A stretch of 64,000 bases of DNA from Desulfosporosinus fructosivorans (GTDB lineage Bacteria > Bacillota > Desulfitobacteriia > Desulfitobacteriales > Desulfitobacteriaceae), in the NCBI RefSeq assembly GCF_004766045.1, contig NZ_SPQQ01000006.1, positions 124,001-188,000 of the forward strand, in the 5' to 3' direction. Below the pieces are notes generated by a model. It had not been told where the DNA came from and searched no databases. It saw only the letters and a program-made list of their open reading frames with translations. Of the stretch, positions 9,673-18,008 are shown piece by piece; position 1 is the stretch's first letter, and every line of letters starts with the position of its first letter. Position numbers and translations under genes: made by a program.

Positions 9673-9825
9673 GTATTTGTAAGCCAAAAAGGCACCCGGC
9701 TATTGGCGAGCTATCGTTAGAATTGAAATTAAGCGATTTTCTTATTTGCTCGATAAAATTTAACAAAAACAAAGCTGTAAATAATTGATGCCAAAAACAA
9801 GTGATTGTCACGACCAGCGCGGTGG

Positions 9826-10632
9826 CTATTTCAACATGCTCAAGACCTCATTAACTTGCTGTTCATACTTCTTCGTAAGCCTGCTCTTACCAAGGTTAGA
9901 TTTAAGAATCTTTTTGATGTCAGTATCGTTAACCATTACCCATTTTGAAAGAAACGCAAAACCTTTTGCAGGAAGGGATGCAACGAAGACACTAAGTGAG
10001 TATTCTAGTCCTTTTCTCAAAACACGAAATTCCTCTGTTTTACGTTTACTGACATCTAGAGTGACGACTTTGCTAAGAAAAATGTCGCTAATTAGTAAAC
10101 AGAAAACAGAATTTGGTTCGACTTTAAGTACGGGAGGATGTGCCAAAGCAGCAATTATTGCCCTCATCTCTAAAAGAGAGACGTCATTTATCCGCTGATT
10201 GAATAACGGAGGAATAAGGTCAAAATCTTGCTCTTCAATACATTGGAAAGACATGGCTACAGCTTCTCTAAGGCGCCAGTTTGAGTTGTTGGCAAAATCC
10301 CATAAAATAGAGACAATTTGTTTTTGAATAGAGGACTCAGCTTTGATATAAAACGTACCCAATGCCACCAATGCACAGATAGGAAGGAATTCCGCTGGGC
10401 TATTGTGGGGGTCGGAATCTAATCCGAAATTTAAAAACCGCTGAAGAAGTTCCCACTTATAAGTGACCAAATCGTTAGAGCGAAAGTGGTCTGCAAAAGC
10501 ATAAACGAGTTCGAGGTTTGATCTAGGCCCTGGAAGATTAGAATTATTTAGAAGCAGTTGTTCGATTTCCCTTGATGACTGGTTTAACAGTAGAGGTTCA
10601 ATTTGAGAGAAGTACCCGTAACGTTTACTCAT
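9826..10632 (-). CDS. HEAT-repeat-like helical protein
   Basis: A 268-residue all-helical protein. Segments such as LWDFANNSNWRLREAVAMSF and LLEMRAIIAALAHPPVL resemble HEAT-type repeats, including the W-x-R pattern seen in AlkD-like DNA glycosylases, but no catalytic residues can be assigned. The ATG at 10632 is preceded by AAAGGAGG; a further 19 codons upstream are open but lack a ribosome site. Single gene. Function not recognised; a scaffold or DNA-binding role is possible. Confidence 0.55.
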   Translation of the reverse strand: MSKRYGYFSQIEPLLLNQSSREIEQLLLNNSNLPGPRSNLELVYAFADHFRSNDLVTYKWELLQRFLNFGLDSDPHNSPAEFLPICALVALGTFYIKAESSIQKQIVSILWDFANNSNWRLREAVAMSFQCIEEQDFDLIPPLFNQRINDVSLLEMRAIIAALAHPPVLKVEPNSVFCLLISDIFLSKVVTLDVSKRKTEEFRVLRKGLEYSLSVFVASLPAKGFAFLSKWVMVNDTDIKKILKSNLGKSRLTKKYEQQVNEVLSMLK

Positions 10633-11125
10633 AATTTCCTCCTTTAGAAATAGCAATGGCCGTAACGTTATTGGACTAACGAACTTCATTTAGTGTCTGT
10701 CTGATTGACTTAACGCGAACCTGTTCGTATATTTTACCTATCCGTGAATTTGAAACATTAACAAGAGGTAAAGCTGCTGGCAAAACAGTACACTTGTTAT
10801 TTCAACAAAATAACAAGTATTCCTTTATATAATAAATATATGGCATCGTAATATCGAAACTAACAATTAGTCTCGACAAGTGGTCACATTAACATACATA
10901 AATGTAAGATGGGTTTGTCATGACAAGACTATTTGAGAATTGCATCCTTCTATCCAGAACCTAAGAACGTAGTCCTGGATAGAAGGGCTTATTTATTCAT
11001 GGCATTATGGTAGGTATGAACAAAATAAGATCTACAAGTTCAAGATCGCAATTTCTGTTGCTTTAGTTGTTAGGCAGGATGGCTCATAACTCTTGTATAC
11101 TCTAAGACTCTAATAAAAAGATATT
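10633..11125. other. intergenic stretch with one strong hairpin
   Basis: About 490 bp without a supportable gene. It holds a perfect 12-base stem (10,946-10,957 with 10,975-10,986, CCTTCTATCCAG and its complement) followed by GCTTATTTATT, possibly a terminator or a small RNA end. The rest is AT-rich and unassigned. Confidence 0.45.
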
Positions 11126-11182
11126 TTGACAATATCGTGTATCGATATTAGAATGGAAGTATTAGTAGCGTGTATCGATATT
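11126..11182 (+). promoter_or_regulatory. promoter and duplicated operator of the PadR-DUF2812 operon
   Basis: TTGACA (11,126-11,131), 17 bases, TAGAAT (11,149-11,154). The spacer is filled by AATATCG-TGTAT-CGATATT, an inverted repeat with 7-base arms. The segment CGTGTATCGATATT recurs at 11,169-11,182, just before the ribosome site. Two copies 33 bp apart, about three helical turns, suggest cooperative autorepression by the PadR protein. Confidence 0.75.
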
Positions 11183-11202
11183 GAAAAGGAGATATTATAA
11201 GA

Positions 11203-11520
11203 ATGGCGAGGGAGCAATTCCAAAACTTAACAGAACCAATGTATTATATATTAATGTCACTACTCAAGGAAAGTTGTGGTGTTGATATTATGGAGGCGGT
11301 AGATGAGATTTCAAATGGTCGTGTAAGAGTTGGACCGGGAACCTTGTATAGTCTTCTTGGTAAGTTTGAAAAAGAAACTATGATAAGAGAAACGGAAGTA
11401 ATAGGAAGAAAAAGAAGCTATATAATCACTGATAAGGGTAAAGGAATATTACTAGATGAGTATAGACGATTAATTACTATGGCGAACGATGGATTATTGT
11501 ATTTGGAGGGGAAATCATGA
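11203..11520 (+). CDS. PadR-family transcriptional regulator
   Basis: A 105-residue winged-helix repressor. PadR features are FQNLTEPMYYILMSLLKE, the RVRVGPGTLYSLLGKFE recognition region and the RSYIITDKGKGILLDEY wing. It has a good GGAG site and overlaps the next gene by 4 bp (ATGA), so translation is coupled. PadR genes of this short class commonly pair with DUF2812 membrane proteins, as here. It probably represses its own operon through the two sites at 11,132-11,182; the inducer is unknown. Confidence 0.88.
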   Translation: MAREQFQNLTEPMYYILMSLLKESCGVDIMEAVDEISNGRVRVGPGTLYSLLGKFEKETMIRETEVIGRKRSYIITDKGKGILLDEYRRLITMANDGLLYLEGKS

Positions 11521-12830
11521 GGTTTAGAGATATAAAAATAACATTTTTTAATTTTTTACCGTATGAATGCGTAGCCGCAGAAGAATATCTTGAACTAATG
11601 GCAGTAAAGGGATGGTTATTAGAATCTATTATGGGATCCTTCTTAAAATTCAAAAAAATAGAACCGCAAAGAATAAAATATTCAGTCGATGTACTTCACA
11701 AAGTTTCTATCTTTGACCGTAAAGATAGTGATGTGGCTTTAGAATATAGGGATTATTGCCAAACTGCAGGGTGGAATTATGTATGTCAGAAAGGTAAAAT
11801 TCAAATATTTTACACAGTGGATACAAAGAGAACTATTTCTATTCATACTGATGAAGCGGAAAAATTTAAGTCTGTTTTTAAAGCTTCGCTATATTATGTA
11901 GGTAGTCAATTTCTTATTACGCTCTTATTTATTTTCAATCTATATATGCAACTATTTTCGCTACCTACAGACTTTGCCCTAGGGTCCAATTTGGGAATTT
12001 TAGTAATAGTGGGGATGGCTTCTGTTATATTTATGAATAGTATAGAGATTATTAGCTTTTTTCTTTGGGTCATAAAAGCTAGCAGTAAGTTAAAAGAAAA
12101 TAAGTTCATGCCTTATAATAACTATAACCAATTAAGGACAAAAAACATATTAAAGAGTACCTACGGCTTAATAACGCTTTTTATATTACTTAAATTTTCA
12201 GTTTATGATAAACAAGGGGGGGACGGATTTAATATTTCTATATTAATGCTAATGTGTATCCCTATATTAATTATGATTTTTGTTAAAAATTTTATTAATA
12301 AAAAAAGGTTTTCGAAAAAAATCAATATGACAATAATTATTAGTAGTGCAATAATCTCAATATATTTAATAATAATGCTTGCAGGTGGCCTAGCTTTTAG
12401 GAACTTTAATGCGATTGAGCAAAGCAAAGTACCAACAGAGAAAGTTAGTTTAACATTAATGGATTTTGGGTATAAAGAGAATGCTGCTACGAGTCCATAT
12501 ATTCGTTTTGATAAAAGTATCCTAGCCGAAATAATATTCTATGCTTCCAGTAATGGGGATAATGACTTAACTTTTACAATTTTTGAAAGTCAGTATCCTT
12601 GGGTAATTAAATTTTGTGAGAATAGATTAGTAAGTAGACTTAATGGATATGGCGTTGATTTAAAGCAGGAGGACACAAATTTACCTAGTGATATTAAGGT
12701 TTATATTGATAGTAAGAAAAGAACTTATATATTAGTATCAGAAGATAGAGTCGTTGATATTAAGCAAGATCTTAGTGGTATAAGTAATGATGAATTTTTG
12801 AATAAAGTATATCAAAAGCTTTATAAGTAA
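11517..12830 (+). CDS. DUF2812-domain membrane protein
   Basis: A 437-residue protein with an N-terminal DUF2812 domain (roughly residues 15-115; YECVAAEEYLELMAVKGWLLE), then about five hydrophobic segments between residues 125 and 300, and an extracellular-like C-terminal domain. It overlaps the PadR gene and shares its promoter. The pair is widespread in Firmicutes, and some relatives respond to membrane-active antibiotics, but the biochemical role of this one is unknown. Base composition is more AT-rich than the activase region. Confidence 0.75.
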   Translation: MRFRDIKITFFNFLPYECVAAEEYLELMAVKGWLLESIMGSFLKFKKIEPQRIKYSVDVLHKVSIFDRKDSDVALEYRDYCQTAGWNYVCQKGKIQIFYTVDTKRTISIHTDEAEKFKSVFKASLYYVGSQFLITLLFIFNLYMQLFSLPTDFALGSNLGILVIVGMASVIFMNSIEIISFFLWVIKASSKLKENKFMPYNNYNQLRTKNILKSTYGLITLFILLKFSVYDKQGGDGFNISILMLMCIPILIMIFVKNFINKKRFSKKINMTIIISSAIISIYLIIMLAGGLAFRNFNAIEQSKVPTEKVSLTLMDFGYKENAATSPYIRFDKSILAEIIFYASSNGDNDLTFTIFESQYPWVIKFCENRLVSRLNGYGVDLKQEDTNLPSDIKVYIDSKKRTYILVSEDRVVDIKQDLSGISNDEFLNKVYQKLYK

Positions 12831-13057
12831 TTAATTTCAATTATACAGTTAGTCCCAGCATTCTTCGAATTGCTGCTATTGTTAACTTCATTATTGAGCT
12901 CAGGGACGCGTCGATTTAAGTGCAGAAGCTAAACAGTAATAGTCTTGCTTGGTTGAATTATTTCCGCCAAGGAAAGGGTTATGGATAATCACTCTAACGA
13001 GAGAGCTTGATTTATGCTTCGCTTGAGGTGCGAAAATAAAGCTAACAGAGGTACACG

Positions 13058-13290
13058 ATGATGGAAAAAAGTTTCAAGGTGATCCCTTGAGTGGGACGAT
13101 GAGACAAAGGTTTATGTTGTGACAGTGCCAGGACTTCCGGGATGCGTTACCCAAGGCAATAATCGAAAAGAAAGCCCTTGAACGGATACAGGAAGCGATA
13201 GAAGGTCATATGGAAGCTTTAAACCTAATAGGCATGCCGATCCCTAAAGGAAATGTAAAGGTTGATGAAGTGCGGGTGCATGTATCGTGA
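13058..13290 (+). pseudogene. broken hicB antitoxin remnant
   Basis: Reads as a HicB antitoxin across three frames: MEKSFKVI, then EWDDETKVYVVTVPGLPGC and VTQGNNRKE, then ALERIQEAIEGHMEALNLIG to a TGA. Frameshifts lie near 13,084 and 13,172. The pieces align end to end with the intact HicB at 14,597-14,821 (for example TVPxLPGCVTQG). It cannot make a full antitoxin. Confidence 0.75.
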
Positions 13291-13395
13291 GTAAGCTTCC
13301 GAGAATCACTGGCAAAGGATTAGTTGCTGCATTAGAAAGACTGGGATTTAAAGTTAGCGTGCGGTCTTATAGAACCACTTATTTGTGCTTGTAAG
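13287..13395 (+). pseudogene. truncated hicA toxin remnant
   Basis: From a GTG overlapping the hicB remnant by 4 bases it reads VSKLPRITGKGLVAALERLG, FKVSV, then departs from the HicA pattern at RSYRTTYLCL and stops. The GSHHYL-type segment with the catalytic His and the C-terminal half, present in the intact copy at 14,370-14,594, are missing. Loss of toxin here fits decay of the whole module. Confidence 0.7.
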
Positions 13396-13575
13396 ACGAT
13401 TCTTACACTGGTTATTATACTGATTTAAGCTGAGAAGAGCAGTCTACGACTCCTCCTTCCGTGCTTTGTAGTGTATCTTCTCCTCGAAAATAATCATAAC
13501 AAAGTTGGTGAAAGTCGCACACCATTTTTCATCACTATTTGTGCCGCAGCGGCAGCGCCGGAATGGATGGTTATT

Positions 13576-13902
13576 ATGAATAATAATTCTAAAGAAAAAG
13601 GTCATATAGTGGGAATTGGCACGATATCTTTAATATTGGCAATATTAAAGATATTGTTCTCTTTTTCATTTGGTATAAATATATCATTAGGTGACTCTAT
13701 CCTTACTTCATTAGGTCTAAAAGCGTGGTCTAAAGGTAATACGGGACTACATTATACGATCTTCTACTCATTAATATTTTTTATCCCAGCATTATATATA
13801 AGTTATAAATTTAAGCGTAATCTGGGTTCGAGATTAGGAGGTATAATATCAATAATATACATAGTGTTTATATTATTCCTAGTACCCCAACTACTTTTAT
13901 AA
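13576..13902 (+). CDS. small hypothetical membrane protein
   Basis: A 108-residue protein with three likely membrane segments: ISLILAILKILFSFSF, the YTIFYSLIFFIPALYI region and IISIIYIVFILFLVP. The ATG at 13,576 is favoured because the hydrophobic pattern starts there, although its ribosome site is weak; the frame is open upstream to 13,471. Not recognised. It lies between the broken hicBA and the tRNA-derived repeat, a region that looks like leftovers of mobile DNA. Confidence 0.45.
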   Translation: MNNNSKEKGHIVGIGTISLILAILKILFSFSFGINISLGDSILTSLGLKAWSKGNTGLHYTIFYSLIFFIPALYISYKFKRNLGSRLGGIISIIYIVFILFLVPQLLL

Positions 13903-14071
13903 TATCGAGCCCATCATTAGGTACTCCTCTTCCGGAACGCCGCCTGTCATCGGACTTAATCCCGAGTGCAAATAACTGGATCAAATTAAGGTGAGTCCCA
14001 CACCACCAGAGGAAGATCTTCTCAGCAATTGATTGTACAAACGTTATACATGTTTATAATTGGAGACAATC
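13903..14071. other. intergenic stretch before the attachment repeat
   Basis: No gene, promoter or terminator could be supported here. It forms the junction between host-side remnants and the tRNA-Trp-derived repeat that starts at 14,072. Confidence 0.4.
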
Positions 14072-14079
14072 AATAAAAA

Positions 14080-14101
14080 ACACCGCAATCCCTTGCGGTG
14101 T
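14080..14101 (-). terminator. terminator hairpin copied with the tRNA-Trp 3' end (copy A)
   Basis: ACACCGCA (14,080-14,087) pairs with TGCGGTGT (14,094-14,101); read on the minus strand a TTTTTTATT run follows. The same hairpin lies beside the second tRNA fragment at 21,042. It is the natural terminator expected behind a minus-strand tRNA-Trp gene. Confidence 0.8.
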
Positions 14102-14114
14102 CTACATTTTCGTT

Positions 14115-14159
14115 TGGCAGGGGATGAGAGAGTCGAACTCCCATCAGCGGTTTTGGAGA
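14115..14159 (-). other. attachment site A: 3' end of tRNA-Trp (45 bp)
   Basis: On the minus strand this reads TCTCCAAAACCGC, a short variable loop, a T-arm with GGGAG-TTCGACT-CTCTC, then ATCCCCTGCCA, which is the tRNA-Trp (anticodon CCA) 3' half ending in CCA. The 5' half is absent, so this is not a functional tRNA. The 45 bp are identical to 21,077-21,121. Beside a tyrosine integrase, this is the classical mark of integration into a tRNA 3' end. Confidence 0.85.
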
Positions 14160-14254
14160 GCGGTATTTTTCTTATTTCAGCTTAATGCAAATTGCTGTAA
14201 CCCTTGGTATATACGGGTTTGTCCACATTGGATTATATTAACATAATGTGTTAT

Positions 14255-14295
14255 TTGGCTACTATTCGTGTCGTTAGTAGCCAAATAGTAGCCAA
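14255..14295. repeat. three 10-bp repeats, probable integrase arm sites
   Basis: TTGGCTACTA at 14,255-14,264, its complement TAGTAGCCAA at 14,275-14,284 and again at 14,286-14,295. Position about 100 bp from the att core and next to the integrase end suggests arm-type binding sites for the element A integrase. Confidence 0.55.
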
Positions 14296-14369
14296 CTTTT
14301 TTAGGCTATAAAAACGCGTCTAAGTTACACGACTCCAACAAAATAAGGATCCCCTAAGCAATTTTTTCT

Positions 14370-14594
14370 CTATAACAACTCAATCAACTCATCTATCGTA
14401 AGTTCCGCTTGTTCCAAGATACTCTTTAGCGTCTTTAGGTCGACGGTTATTCCAGAGTGTACTGGCACACAAACCAGGTTTCCACTGGAACGACGTAAGT
14501 AGTGGTGACTTCCTCGAATGTGTGAAACTCTAAAGTCCGCTCTCTTAAGCGCAGCTACAACATTTTTTCCCTCTACTCTCGGTAGCCTAGTCAT
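14370..14594 (-). CDS. hicA: HicA-family mRNA interferase toxin
   Basis: A 74-residue double-stranded-RNA-binding-fold toxin. It starts MTRLPRVEGKNVVAALKRAD, carries RGSHHYLRR with the presumed catalytic His, and continues VCVPVHSG as expected for HicA (mRNA interferase that cleaves mRNA on the ribosome). It follows hicB with a 2-bp gap on the minus strand, so they form a hicBA operon. The N-terminus aligns with the truncated copy at 13,287. Length is complete, so it is probably active and held by HicB. Confidence 0.9.
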   Translation of the reverse strand: MTRLPRVEGKNVVAALKRADFRVSHIRGSHHYLRRSSGNLVCVPVHSGITVDLKTLKSILEQAELTIDELIELL

Positions 14595-14596
14595 AA

Positions 14597-14821
14597 TTAG
14601 TAGCTCACCTGCACTTCATCCATTTCCACAATAGTTGAGGAAGGGATCGGCAGACCTTCGATTACTAAGGCTTCGAGAAAACCTTCTATTGCTTCCTGTG
14701 CATGCTCAAGAGCCTCTTTTCGATCACGTCCCTGGGTAACGCAACCTGGAAGCTCAGGGACGGTAACAGTGAAGCCACCACTTTCATTTTTTTCAAGAAT
14801 CACTTTAAATCTTCTTTGCAT
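14597..14821 (-). CDS. hicB: HicB-family antitoxin
   Basis: A 74-residue antitoxin with the partial RNase H-like fold of HicB: FTVTVPELPGCVTQGRDRKEALEHAQEAIEGFL. It lacks a C-terminal DNA-binding domain, so repression of the operon, if it occurs, must use another mechanism or a heterotypic partner. It is upstream of hicA in the operon, the hicBA order. It lies within element A and may stabilise it. Confidence 0.9.
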   Translation of the reverse strand: MQRRFKVILEKNESGGFTVTVPELPGCVTQGRDRKEALEHAQEAIEGFLEALVIEGLPIPSSTIVEMDEVQVSY

Positions 14822-14926
14822 AATTGAATACCTCCGTAATTACTTATTTTCGCCTAAGATATATTCTAGTATGTTACTTGGTTGGCAGTTGAGGGAGTCA
14901 CAAACTCAGGAGCTACTTTTATTATC

Positions 14927-16319
14927 TTATGCTTCTACTGGTTTATCAACTGGTTTCTTCTTAAAAAGGTTTTGAAGTTTGTCGGCCGCTTCCTGATCAG
15001 GTCTTTTCAGGAAATGGCTATATATGCTCGCAGTGGTCGTTGCTTTAGTGTGTCCCAGCCTTGTGGCGTTTGCACATCTACGCCCTGCCCGATCAACAGA
15101 GAGGCATTGGTGTGTCTCAGACCGTGAAATTTCACGTCTGGAAGTTCATGTTTTCTTCTGAATTCACGGTACCATGTTGAAGGCGTTGTAGGGAAAATAG
15201 GTTTACCATTCCATTTTGTAAATAGACGGTTATGGTCCTCCCAGAGGTCTCCACACTTAAGGCGTTCTTCATTCTGACTTACCTTATATTGTTTCAAGAT
15301 GTCCATGACTAAAGGTGGCATAGCAATAACTCTCTTGCTGCTTTCATTTTTTGATCTTTCGTGAAAATTCCTTTGCCGGGTAAATACTGGGACGCTCGGC
15401 AGACCTGCAAATGGTTTTTTTCAAAGTCGACGTCTGACCATTCAAGGCCTGATACTTCACCAAGACGGCTCCCGGAGTAGACGGCTATATACACCATAGC
15501 TTTATATTTAAGCGGTTCATCCTCGAGTAAGGAAAGCATGTACTCTGTCATGTCTTCCTCGAAATGGGCTGCTTCTTTTTTGTCTATCTTTGGAGGCTTT
15601 ACACGTTCGGCAGGATTGCTAATAAGACACTGCCATTGCACTGCACAAGTTAAGATTGAACTAATGAGCCGGTGATGGTGCTTAACGCTCTGCCCAGAAA
15701 GTGGTCCGGACACTTGTATTAAGAAAAGTGTTTCTAGTTTTACCTCGAGAGCTTTACTTAATAACTCTGCGGTCTTAAAAGTGATTGTGCTTCCAGATCG
15801 CGCCCTGCTGATCGTACCAGTTGAGATACCGGACATTCTACTCAGATCTATTAGTTTTAATTTTTTCTGCTTCATTAATTCGTTGAATTCAGGCTTAACG
15901 GAATACTTCACGTCGCGCCTAATGCCATCCTCGCCTAGGTTGTCATAAAACTGTAGAAGGTGAGTTGGTTGTAGCTTAGCAAGTTTATGGTGACCTAATG
16001 CTGGGAGGATCCTCGACTTAAGCCTGTCTTTATACCGATGCAATGTTTTAGGTGCTAATTGTTTTTCTGCGTAGTCCTTAAGCCAGCGTTCTGTGATTTC
16101 TGCAAGGGTTATCTTGGAACCGTCTAGATAGGTCCCATTTTCTACTTCCAGCTCGAACAGGGTGGCTTGTTTCTGAAGTTCTTTATCGGCTTGCTTTAGA
16201 GTGAGGTCGGGATCTAATGAGATAGTTTTAGTCTGTACTAGCTTCTTATTTTGGCTATCATATCCACAACTAACGGTTATTTGGTATGAATTTTCACCGC
16301 GTTTTTTGATTGATGCCAT
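14927..16319 (-). pseudogene. tyrosine integrase of element A, two frameshifts, inserted XRE-like HTH
   Basis: An N-terminal arm-binding domain is followed by a core-binding domain interrupted (about residues 140-205) by a Cro/CI-like helix-turn-helix (ELMKQKKLKLIDLSRMSGIS, TGTISRARSGS). The catalytic part has GSRLGEVSGL and HGLRHTNASLL. A frameshift near 15,310-15,320 separates the first 336 residues from the rest. A second, near 15,060, separates GVDVQT from RLGHTKATTTASIYSHFLKR in another frame, which ends at 14,927. The enzyme is therefore probably inactive, and element A is fixed unless helped by another integrase. Confidence 0.82.
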
Positions 16320-17007
16320 TAATCATTCCTCCTAATTCGGAATTAGGCGAGATGTTAGAATAAAGACTTTCTATTTTTTCTACCATATATGCATTTTTAA
16401 TACTAAATAATGTTTTGGAAATTTTGTGAGTGGTATCTAATTCTCTATTACTTACAGCAAGATTCGGTCCTATTGCCTCTTTGACCCCTTCTAGAAGTTT
16501 CTTTGCGTCTTCGTCTTTCGAAAGCTGCAGAGCTGGAATATCATAATCTATGAAGGGTGCTGAAGAGTATACTTCATCCAGAAATAAATCATGTGAGTTT
16601 AATAGCACAAGGATATCAGTGTAATGTTCCAGCATTAAATGAGGATCCGGAACATGCCTCAATACTAAATCCAAAAAGACGTTTAAGATAGGAGTCACAT
16701 TTCGCTCAAAAAACTCTACTCCCGATTTTTGTTCCAAAATAGTGTTAAGTTGTCCGAGTTTGTTATTTACCGAAGCAAGTCTGTGACTTTTAGTATCGCC
16801 AACTCCAATTAAATAATCAACAGAAACATTAAAATAAGAAGAAATTGAAGTCAAAATATCAATTTCTGGTTCCCTTGAACCACTTTCATAATTAGAAACA
16901 GTTTGTTTGCTAATGTGTAATGCCTCGGCTAATTCGTTCTGTGTTATATTTGATTCATTACGTAATATTTTTAAACGAGTTTTAAAAATATTCTTAACCT
17001 GCTTCAT
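16294..17007 (-). CDS. CI-like XRE-family repressor of element A
   Basis: A 237-residue protein with an N-terminal XRE helix-turn-helix (LKILRNESNITQNELAEALH, ISKQTVSNYESGSREP) and a long helical C-terminal part without S24 peptidase motifs. The ATG at 17,007 has GGGGAG upstream. Its 3' end overlaps the integrase start by 26 bp, so the pair form one transcript. Divergent from the Cro-like gene at 17,169, it is placed to keep lysogenic control of element A. Confidence 0.8.
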   Translation of the reverse strand: MKQVKNIFKTRLKILRNESNITQNELAEALHISKQTVSNYESGSREPEIDILTSISSYFNVSVDYLIGVGDTKSHRLASVNNKLGQLNTILEQKSGVEFFERNVTPILNVFLDLVLRHVPDPHLMLEHYTDILVLLNSHDLFLDEVYSSAPFIDYDIPALQLSKDEDAKKLLEGVKEAIGPNLAVSNRELDTTHKISKTLFSIKNAYMVEKIESLYSNISPNSELGGMINGINQKTR

Positions 17008-17054
17008 AAACCTATCTCCCCTGAATGAATAAGGAACTTTCATTAACTGATACA

Positions 17055-17135
17055 ACATTAACACAAACAGATATAATAGTCAACAAAATGCATTCGCATA
17101 AAACATTTAAGTAATACAAATAGGGTGATACCCTA
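17055..17135. promoter_or_regulatory. divergent promoter-operator region of element A
   Basis: On the minus strand TTGACT (17,083-17,078), 17 bases, TAATGT (17,060-17,055) forms the repressor promoter. On the other side TAGGGT-GAT-ACCCTA (17,121-17,135) is a perfect 6-base-arm palindrome flanked by outer ACATTTA/TAAATGT arms, a probable repressor or Cro operator. Confidence 0.55.
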
Positions 17136-17168
17136 AATGTAGACAAAAAAATAAAGGAGGTAAACAAT

Positions 17169-17405
17169 ATGTTTATTATCTCACCTCGCTGTAATGAGAT
17201 ACGAAGGGCAAGAATCAAAAAAGGGCTCAGTACTAGGGCCTTGGGTAGTACGGCAGGCTTGAATGCCGGAACTATTAACCAAGTGGAAAATGGGAAAAGA
17301 TTTCCCTCGCCAAGTACGGCAAACAAAATTTGTGTTGCATTAGGTTGCGAACTTGACGACCTATTCGTATTAAAAGATTCAAATTTGCAGTCTGGCTTGC
17401 AGTAA
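17169..17405 (+). CDS. Cro-like XRE-family regulator
   Basis: A 78-residue single-domain helix-turn-helix protein (RARIKKGLSTRALGSTAGLN, AGTINQVENGKRFPSP). The ATG has a strong AAAGGAGG site. Divergent from the CI-like gene, hence Cro-like. The genes it would normally drive are largely missing from element A, since the next plus-strand gene is the YkgJ-type protein at 18,009. Confidence 0.8.
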   Translation: MFIISPRCNEIRRARIKKGLSTRALGSTAGLNAGTINQVENGKRFPSPSTANKICVALGCELDDLFVLKDSNLQSGLQ

Positions 17406-17432
17406 CTAACATTAGAATATCCCTTCCTGATT

Positions 17433-17894
17433 TTACTTTGATAATTGATCGTGCATTGATTTTTGGATTTCAATTAAGCTTCGTACCTTTTCGGCATTTA
17501 GACCGAGTAATTGCGCCAATGATATTACCTCAAGCCACTCATTTTTAAATGTATTACCATAATTAATCAGCACCTCATACTCATTTTCCGATGGAGCTCT
17601 CTCCCTGATCAGACCCTCCATGGTGCCAATGATTCGATGCTTGTCTGTATACTCTATGTCATGGTAGGCTGGATTTGCACTCCGAAGGCAATGATGACCG
17701 TTTGGTTCAACGAAATACTTAAGGTTAGCACTCCATGCCGAATCTTCAACTCCTACAGCGACAAGATCCCCAGTGTTCGCGATATTAGTTTGTTTAATCA
17801 GGATAATATCCCCTGGAAGTATCCCAGCATAAATCATATTATCGCCCTCTACCCTTAATGCAAAGTCCGCTATGATTCTATGGAGGTGTCTAAT
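17433..17894 (-). pseudogene. S24/LexA-like peptidase remnant, HTH domain lost
   Basis: The open frame reads FALRVEGDNMIYAGILPGDI, a segment that matches the S24 peptidase core of LexA/CI repressors (normally GDSM, with Ser catalytic), followed by a region with a plausible catalytic Lys (SANLKYFV). The active-site Ser is replaced by Asn and a TAG at 17,895 cuts off any DNA-binding domain. An ATG at 17,837 could still give a 134-residue product. Probably a relic of an SOS-inducible repressor. Confidence 0.6.
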
Positions 17895-18008
17895 CTAATT
17901 AGGGACTGAATCCAGGTTCGCTTATACATAACAAACTCAGGCACTCTAAATGAGGGTGTCTTTTCTTATTGCCATATTATAAAGGAATATCCTTTCTTTT
18001 GTTGAAGT

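Noticed and set aside
9785..10198. 137-codon open frame on plus overlapping the HEAT-like gene
   Set aside because: No ribosome site; it mirrors the minus-strand gene, whose start has AAAGGAGG and whose protein has a coherent helical pattern.
10716..10727. CGAAC-CT-GTTCG palindrome resembling an SOS box
   Set aside because: The spacer is 2 bases, not the 4 needed by Gram-positive LexA, and no start codon lies near.
13494..13520. GGTGAAAGTC-type segment resembling part of a cobalamin riboswitch or group II intron
   Set aside because: Neither the rest of the riboswitch core nor an intron reverse transcriptase or domain V is present.
14115..14159. A tRNA gene call
   Set aside because: Only the 3' half of tRNA-Trp is present here and at 21,077; the D-arm and 5' acceptor strand are missing.
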